From Acridotheres tristis (Eukaryota; Chordata; Aves; Passeriformes; Sturnidae), in contig CM072885.1 of assembly GCA_037013685.1 (NCBI GenBank), forward strand, positions 26,846,620 through 26,910,619: 64,000 nt of DNA, read 5' to 3'. A program made the translations under genes and the position numbers. Under the pieces are notes generated by a model that saw nothing but the letters and a program-made list of their open reading frames with translations, was not told the origin of the DNA and did no database searches. Of the stretch, positions 60,801-64,000 are shown one piece after another (positions within the stretch are counted from its first letter, which is position 1; every line of letters starts with the position of its first letter).

Positions 60801-63410
60801 CTGTGCCATTGCTACTTGTACAAACAAGAGGTGGGAAGTATTCTAATAATATTTGTGTCTGATATTGGTGATAAAAAATTGGTATCCGAAGGCATATCTG
60901 AGTCCTTTGCAACCTCCCAATCTAGCAGATTCTGTTACAAAGTGGCATTGCCCTTTCTGACCTTCTCTTCAAATTTCTGTAGTTCATATGGATGCACTGA
61001 TGTTATCTTAGTTACTCTCTGCAAAGTACAGTATACAACATGAAATCTTTTAGGAATATTTTAGTGCTTCAAAGTAATTTGACATTGATTGTATTTTTAT
61101 GTTATACAGGTGTCCTAAAGAAGTTTATCCTCATGTATCTACTATTATAAACATTTGTCTTAAATATCTTACTTATGATCCTAATTACAATTATGATGAT
61201 GAAGATGAAGATGAAAATGCTATGGATGCTGATGGTGGTGATGATGATGATCAAGGTATATTCTCTTTTTGGTCTGGGGGAGAGGATGAGCTTTTGATCC
61301 TGCACCCATCTGAGAAAATTGGTATGGGTAGTAATACTCCTAAGTACCAGCATTTGAATGAGTTGTGTACTTTCATTCCAGTTTTGTACCTCTTTTAAAC
61401 ATAGCTAATGACCTCACTTCTTGGAGTAAAAGTATAGGATATTGTTGCTGGAGATCAGTAATTCTGAGAGTGAACATAAAATACAAGATAAATATTTTAA
61501 AATACTTGAAAGGTGGAAAAAGGCAGAAGCATGTGGCATTATATAACTTAAGTGAAAGCATCAGTTAATGAACTGAAAATATATATACAGCATGGAAAAG
61601 GCTTCTCACTGCTTTCCACTATGATATATTGGTACCTAATACATAAAATCAGAATAGATTGAAAATGACTCAGTATTTTTCAGTAGGATAAAAGGGTTTC
61701 AGACTGAAAGGCATAAGGTATTTTATTGTTAATATGGTGGCAGGCGTTGCTAGATGTAAGCTTTGTGAAAACTTGGACACACAAGTAATCTGCACTGAGG
61801 CCATAAAATTCTCATTACTTAAGGAAGGAGTGAGCTGCATAGTTGTTGCTTTAAGACCTGAAAAATCTAAATTGCTTATTTTATACTTCTTTGTTGTTTT
61901 TGGTGACACTGTATAGGTTGATTTACTCCTAGAAAGGAAACAAAATAATTGGTTGAATCTTGATCAGCTAGTATTCACTATTGCTTTGTTGTTTATGTCA
62001 TGAATAGAGAAGAATATGCTTTAAATCAGTAGTCAGGTTGGAAATGTGATGGGGAGCTCCTTTTCCTATTTGCCATTTAAATTAATTCAGTTAATTTAGC
62101 ATTCCTAAATGTGTGGAAGACTAGCATGAAAAAATTGGCTGAGAATTACAAGTTAGACTGTTTAGAAGGTTTTTTTTATATGTATGGTTTTAACATAATT
62201 TTGAAGCTATTTCTTTGTGTGTTTTATGCAAAGATCTCTACTTTTTAATTGTTTAAAAAGCATGTTCTTCTTAATTGTTTAAAATAAAACTTGATGCTTT
62301 GCTTGTCTAGACTCGAACATATGCATAATTTATTTTTTCAAGGGAGCGATGATGAATATAGTGATGATGATGACATGAGCTGGAAAGTGAGACGTGCAGC
62401 TGCTAAATGTCTCGATGCTGTGGTTAGCACACGACATGAAATGCTTCCAGAATTCTACAAAACTGTATCTCCTGCTTTAATAGCCAGATTCAAAGAACGT
62501 GAAGAGAATGTTAAAGCAGATGTTTTTCATGCATATCTTTCTCTTTTAAAACAAACTCGACCTGTGCAAAGTTGGCTTTGTGATCCTGATGCAATGGAAC
62601 AAGGAGAGACACCTTTGACAATGCTTCAGAGTCAGGTTATTTGTTAAGATTTTTGTTCTCTTTGAGAAGACATGTTGAAATTGCACCCTATTCATAAGGA
62701 TAGTTCATTTCAACGTGCTTTATCATGCTTTCTTCATACGCAGGTTAGAGTTTATTTCTGTAGCACTAACATAGAGAGCAAGCAGGGTAAATTGGCTCAA
62801 AAAATGCAGCAGTCTTAGAAACTGAAATTGACTTGTACAAATGCACTTATTCAATTTCAGTTGTTTACTCAGGTGTAAAAGTTGCATGTCCTATGTAATT
62901 TAGCCAAATTGCCAAGCATTCTCCAGGCATACGCACTAATGGTCAAGATAAAACTTGATCTGCTGCAATGTATTTTATTTGCAGAATAAAAAAGATAATG
63001 CTGAAAAACTTCTAATTATTTGGGTGACTTTTCACTTGTTACTCTCTACTGGTTTTTTAATGCAAATCACCTTTCAAAGCTAAATTACTGTTTTATTTTT
63101 TTAAAGCAGTTATTTTGAATCTTTATTTCCCAGTGTTTCTACAAGGTCTCTAGTTCTGTAGAGAAATCAGGTGGTTAGGATACACATATTTCTTTATATG
63201 CCCCCAGTGATCAATAATGCAAGAAATGCCAGCTATTAAATCAATTAACAGATGTGTGATGATTACAGGTTCCCAACATAGTTAAAGCCTTGCACAAACA
63301 GATGAAGGAGAAGAGTGTGAAGACTCGTCAGTGCTGCTTTAACATGCTGACTGAGCTAGTAAATGTGTTACCTGGAGCTCTAACACAACATGTTCCTGTA
63401 CTTGTACCAG
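33807..63410 (+). CDS. CAND1: CAND1, cullin-associated NEDD8-dissociated protein 1 (5' part, nine exons)
   Basis: CAND1 is a large HEAT-repeat protein that wraps around un-neddylated cullin-RBX1 and exchanges F-box and other substrate receptors of SCF-type ubiquitin ligases, in cytoplasm and nucleus. Nine exons (68, 144, 155, 124, 257, 106, 146, 293 and 142 bp) join in frame to give 478 codons plus one base, against about 1230 residues in the vertebrate protein, so roughly 60% lies beyond the window. The conceptual protein starts [14 protein letters not shown] and agrees almost residue for residue with mammalian CAND1 as I remember it. It includes the acidic insert (Asp/Glu-rich, about residues 312-345) that interrupts the HEAT array. 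The ATG is the first in the exon, in a CpG island. All introns are GT-AG. I see no disabling change. Confidence 0.97.
33875..38085 (+). other. CAND1: CAND1 intron 1
   Basis: 4.2 kb. GC-rich at the beginning, then a CR1 copy (about 34437-34895), then AT-rich sequence without recognised features. It ends TTATCAG. Confidence 0.93.
34437..34895 (+). repeat. CR1 LINE 3' fragment (plus)
   Basis: Reads in the sense direction through the CR1 3' signature (gaggaagaactttctt, the 'cctgcccagggaggtcatgg' region) and ends with the typical ATTCTGTGATCC octamer-like tail near 34890. 5'-truncated. Confidence 0.88.
38086..38229 (+). CDS. CAND1: CAND1 exon 2
   Basis: Completes Arg23 and encodes through Lys70 plus two bases of Cys71 ([13 protein letters not shown] onward), part of the first HEAT repeats. 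Acceptor TTATCAG, donor TG|GTAGGT. Confidence 0.97.
41598..41603. repeat. Target-site duplication, left of ERV-O
   Basis: GGTATT, repeated exactly at 52978-52983. Six bases fits alpha- and betaretroviral integration. Confidence 0.93.
41604..41933 (-). repeat. ERV-O 3' LTR (330 bp)
   Basis: TG...CA ended. On the minus strand it has a GCCAATCA (CCAAT) site, TATAAAA and AATAAA in LTR order. By eye about 14 of 330 positions differ from the right LTR. Confidence 0.95.
41934..41948 (-). other. ERV-O polypurine tract
   Basis: AGAGAAACGGGGAAT on the minus strand directly before the 3' LTR. Confidence 0.8.
41949..42839 (-). other. ERV-O internal AT-rich DNA, right of the 3' LTR
   Basis: About 0.9 kb of AT-rich sequence belonging to the outer element by position. 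No pol or env motif and no long open frame is seen. Confidence 0.65.
42840..42844. repeat. Target-site duplication, left of ERV-B
   Basis: ACAAT, repeated exactly at 49563-49567. Confidence 0.92.
42845..43549 (-). repeat. ERV-B 3' LTR (705 bp)
   Basis: TGTCTTGG...GAACA on the + strand. Partner of 48859-49562. Several substitutions and small indels separate the two within the first 150 bp, so the insertion is not very recent. Confidence 0.95.
43550..43561 (-). other. ERV-B polypurine tract
   Basis: AGGGGTGGATAA on the minus strand beside the 3' LTR, identical to ERV-A. Confidence 0.75.
43657..44433 (-). pseudogene. ERV-B integrase region
   Basis: 258 codons with the CETC zinc pair (residues 15, 18) and the D48, D107, E143 triad, spaced D-x58-D-x35-E. 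The residue two after the second Asp is Trp where ERV-A and most integrases have Gly, which may damage the active site. The segment upstream (about 44460-44500) carries an insertion relative to ERV-A that separates it from the RNase H frame. Confidence 0.93.
44500..45474 (-). pseudogene. ERV-B RT connection and RNase H
   Basis: The 245-codon frame (45237-44500) contains an RNase H with D90 (FTDGS), E128 (AELKA) and D152 (YTDSW) and a later HVDAH, so the full catalytic set is visible, unlike ERV-A. It continues upstream into 45474-45244 in the same frame after one stop near 45243. The C-terminal end contains the start of the integrase spacer. Confidence 0.9.
45756..46715 (-). pseudogene. ERV-B protease end and reverse transcriptase
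   Basis: A 319-codon frame. After a frameshifted beginning (residues 1 to about 20) it reads the protease C-terminal motif ILGTDFL (54-60), then RT. The RT shows TVDYCALN (170-177), the first catalytic Asp at 209 ([10 protein letters not shown]), LPQGW (241-245) and YIDD (271-274). The frame is lost near 45756 by an indel before the RT thumb. The x in the YxDD box is Ile, unlike the Met or Val of the best-known exogenous retroviruses. Confidence 0.93.
46640..46760 (-). pseudogene. ERV-B protease active-site segment, frameshifted
   Basis: DTG codons at 46721-46729 followed by SQCTLIP mark the retropepsin. At 46650-46655 the sequence is T plus five C (on the + strand) where ERV-A has seven C, one base shorter, so the frame runs into a stop before the ILG motif. 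The homopolymer is a likely slippage site. Confidence 0.82.
46838..48580 (-). pseudogene. ERV-B gag-like region
   Basis: Two long frames, 48580-47774 (268 codons) and 47710-46838 (290 codons), are separated by an in-frame TGA at 47774-47776; ERV-A has an Arg codon (CGA) there, so this is a CpG-type C-to-T change. The first part has an N-terminal domain with three Cys, a hydrophobic segment at residues 63-79, and acidic/Pro repeats at about 97-147. The second part has a helical region rich in Trp and Leu, a heptad coiled coil at about 154-178 and a charged tail ending in NNNQG. No N-myristoylation glycine, no CCHC knuckle and no obvious major homology region are seen. Confidence 0.88.
48155..48300 (-). 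repeat. 39-bp tandem repeats in ERV-B gag (about 4 units)
   Basis: Same 13-residue repeat as ERV-A but two units fewer. Confidence 0.92.
48834..48853 (-). other. ERV-B primer binding site, degraded
   Basis: Corresponds to the intact tRNA-Lys1,2 site of ERV-A but has substitutions and is two bases longer. Confidence 0.8.
48859..49562 (-). repeat. ERV-B 5' LTR (704 bp)
   Basis: TG...CA ended, ends CCAACA. Carries the conserved C-rich block (49438-49459). Confidence 0.95.
49563..49567. repeat. Target-site duplication, right of ERV-B
   Basis: ACAAT, identical to 42840-42844. Confidence 0.92.
49568..50320 (-). other. ERV-O internal AT-rich DNA, downstream of gag
   Basis: AT-rich continuation of the outer element. 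A minus-strand stretch at about 50222-50160 ([11 protein letters not shown]) faintly recalls a nucleocapsid zinc-knuckle core with its Cys and His lost; this is a weak impression. No pol is seen. Confidence 0.5.
50321..52338 (-). pseudogene. ERV-O gag, broken
   Basis: ATG at 52338 begins MGSFFS, a Gly2 N-myristoylation pattern of retroviral matrix proteins, followed by a helical matrix-like domain (to about residue 140) and a Pro/Trp/Ala-rich linker with repeated APPW-type phrases. The frame stops at 51607. Capsid N-terminal sequence follows in 51321-50854 ([29 protein letters not shown]). The capsid C-terminal major homology region is at 50884-50603 ([14 protein letters not shown], residues about 58-71). 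50542-50321 completes the capsid end. At least three breaks separate the pieces. This is the structural polyprotein of an alpha/beta-like retrovirus. Confidence 0.9.
52356..52643 (-). other. ERV-O 5' leader with an open frame
   Basis: The leader between the primer site and gag ATG is open for 95 codons in a frame different from gag and ends 17 bases before the gag start. It is Arg/Gly/Glu-rich and made of short repeats, so the openness may be a by-product. Three CTGGC-N5-GCCAG hairpins lie inside. Confidence 0.45.
52494..52568 (-). other. Three repeated stem-loops in the ERV-O leader
   Basis: CTGGC-TCTCG-GCCAG (52494-52508), CTGGC-TCTGG-GCCAG (52516-52530) and CTGGC-TCTCT-GCCAG (52554-52568), each a 5-bp stem with a 5-base loop. 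Position between primer site and gag is where retroviral packaging signals lie; that role is inference. Confidence 0.6.
52627..52645 (-). other. ERV-O primer binding site (tRNA-Trp-like)
   Basis: The minus strand reads TGGTGAGTCTCGACGTGAT, close to the tRNA-Trp complement used by avian leukosis-type viruses, with a few changes and one extra base. It begins two bases inside the 5' LTR. Confidence 0.75.
52648..52977 (-). repeat. ERV-O 5' LTR (330 bp)
   Basis: Same length as the left LTR, TG...CA ended, ends CTGTGACA on the + strand. Contains the same CCAAT, TATAAAA and AATAAA signals. Confidence 0.95.
52978..52983. repeat. Target-site duplication, right of ERV-O
   Basis: GGTATT, identical to 41598-41603. 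Confidence 0.93.
54192..55652 (-). repeat. Long solo LTR with 5-bp target duplication
   Basis: A 1451-bp LTR (54197-55647) begins TGTCATGG and ends CAGCACA and is flanked on both sides by TACTC (54192-54196, 55648-55652). On the minus strand AATAAA lies near the U5 side (about 54300). A GC-rich part (about 55070-55440) contrasts with the AT-rich remainder. Length and 5-bp duplication suggest an ERVL-type avian LTR. No internal region remains, so it arose by LTR-LTR recombination. Confidence 0.85.
57762..57916 (+). CDS. CAND1: CAND1 exon 3
   Basis: Encodes residues 71-122 ([14 protein letters not shown] onward) plus one base of Gly123. Acceptor TTATACAG, donor AGTG|GTAAGG. HEAT-repeat region. 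Confidence 0.97.
57917..59627 (+). other. CAND1: CAND1 intron 3
   Basis: 1.7 kb, AT-rich, no feature recognised. Confidence 0.93.
59628..59751 (+). CDS. CAND1: CAND1 exon 4
   Basis: Residues 123-163 ([15 protein letters not shown]...) plus two bases of Arg164. Acceptor CTTTCAG, donor CAG|GTAAAC. Confidence 0.97.
59752..60167 (+). other. CAND1: CAND1 intron 4
   Basis: 416 bp, AT-rich, no feature. Confidence 0.93.
60168..60424 (+). CDS. CAND1: CAND1 exon 5
   Basis: Residues 164-249 ([15 protein letters not shown] to HRI) plus one base of Gly250. Acceptor TTTTAAG, donor ATAG|GTAAGA. HEAT repeats. Confidence 0.97.
60505..60610 (+). CDS. CAND1: CAND1 exon 6
   Basis: Residues 250-284 ([23 protein letters not shown]...) plus two bases of Arg285. 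The preceding intron is only 80 bp. Donor GAG|GTAAGT is a consensus site. Confidence 0.97.
60611..61109 (+). other. CAND1: CAND1 intron 6
   Basis: 499 bp, no feature. Confidence 0.93.
61110..61255 (+). CDS. CAND1: CAND1 exon 7
   Basis: Residues 285-333 ([17 protein letters not shown], then the first half of the acidic insert) plus one base of Gly334. Donor CAAG|GTATAT is weaker than consensus. Unspliced RNA stays in frame for 47 more codons. Confidence 0.97.
61256..62342 (+). other. CAND1: CAND1 intron 7
   Basis: 1.1 kb; splits the acidic insert. No repeat recognised. Confidence 0.93.
62343..62635 (+). CDS. CAND1: CAND1 exon 8
   Basis: Residues 334-431 ([17 protein letters not shown] to LQSQ). 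The donor is CAG|GTTATT, with T instead of A/G at intron position 3. Read-through would stop within three codons. Confidence 0.97.
62636..63268 (+). other. CAND1: CAND1 intron 8
   Basis: 633 bp, AT-rich, no feature. Confidence 0.93.
63269..63410 (+). CDS. CAND1: CAND1 exon 9
   Basis: Residues 432-478 ([15 protein letters not shown] to VLVP) plus one base of the next Gly. Acceptor ATTACAG, donor CCAG|GTATGA. Confidence 0.97.
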
Positions 63411-64000
63411 GTATGAGAAATACAGCATTAACTTAAATACTTATAAATGGTATGGGAAGTTCTGAAATATCAAAATATTGAAGTCCCAATTATGGTTTTT
63501 GCAAAAGCTTTGAAGCGTGGCTTCTCTTGAAAGAAAATGGCAAAATAATCAGCTATTATGTGTATCCACATAAATATTTTAGTCATATATTTCCATTAAT
63601 CTTGAAAAGAAGATTGAAGGTTTTTTCTTCTTTATTAAAAAAAAAGTTAATTCGATTCTTAATTACAAAATCAAACTGCCTTCTTTTCCAAACATAGAAA
63701 TATATTTTCTATAGTTTAGCTTTTAAAACTTAAAATGTTAAAATTTGAAGTTATGGTGAAAAGTAAGGTTGGAAATGTTAAAGGTTCAGAATTTCTTTAT
63801 AATTAAGAAAAATACGTAGTAAACCATTAAATGGCCCATCTGTTTTGATAGAGGAGGCTTAAAAGTTAATTGGTTGAATAAAGTGATGAAAGGAGTTTGG
63901 AAGCATTCAGAAAGATGGGGAGCCAGAAGGCATGAATTCAGTATAGCTGCCTTCCTTTCGAGATTTTGAAGTGTTCTAGCAGGCTATAAATGCCTGCCCT
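63411..64000 (+). other. CAND1: CAND1 intron 9, start
   Basis: AT-rich intronic sequence to the window edge, no feature; the remaining exons lie to the right. Confidence 0.9.

Overview
The window looks like nuclear DNA of a bird, probably a songbird. It holds intron-split vertebrate coding sequence, CR1 LINE 3' ends, and many LTRs and endogenous retroviruses (ERVs). There is no bacterial gene organisation. The species assignment is inference; the bird assignment rests on CR1 plus the LTR load.

The only host gene I can name is CAND1 (cullin-associated NEDD8-dissociated protein 1), on the + strand. Nine coding exons were placed by hand between 33807 and 63410, covering about 478 residues; the gene runs off the right edge. 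Its promoter is a CpG-rich block (about 33100-34260) with a full CRE, a CCAAT box, a (GCC)8 tract in the 5'UTR and two inverted ZNF143/THAP11-like motifs. Intron 2 is about 19.5 kb and carries most of the transposon load of the gene.

1-33100 is non-genic as far as I can see. It holds solo LTR-like blocks (3205-3819, about 8920-10029, about 16420-16830, 26873-27551, about 30892-31382), a CR1 piece (about 5375-6110), microsatellites, and one complete env-less ERV (ERV-A, 16837-23556, minus strand) flanked by a 5-bp target duplication. Two weak unidentified coding candidates lie at 10698-10803 (+) and 32375-32677 (-).

Inside CAND1 intron 2 is a retrovirus within a retrovirus. An alpha/beta-like element (ERV-O, 41604-52977, minus) has 330-bp LTRs, a tRNA-Trp-like primer site, a broken gag and a 6-bp target duplication. 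It was invaded by a second member of the ERV-A family (ERV-B, 42845-49562, minus, 5-bp target duplication). Further right is a 1.45-kb solo LTR (54197-55647) with a 5-bp target duplication.

The ERV-A/ERV-B family is the most unusual content. It has a Gag-like protein that starts with a membrane segment followed by 13-residue repeats and a coiled coil, then protease, reverse transcriptase, RNase H and a D,D35E integrase, and the 3' LTR follows directly with no env. Both copies are broken by stops and frameshifts. All ERVs in the CAND1 intron lie antisense to the gene.
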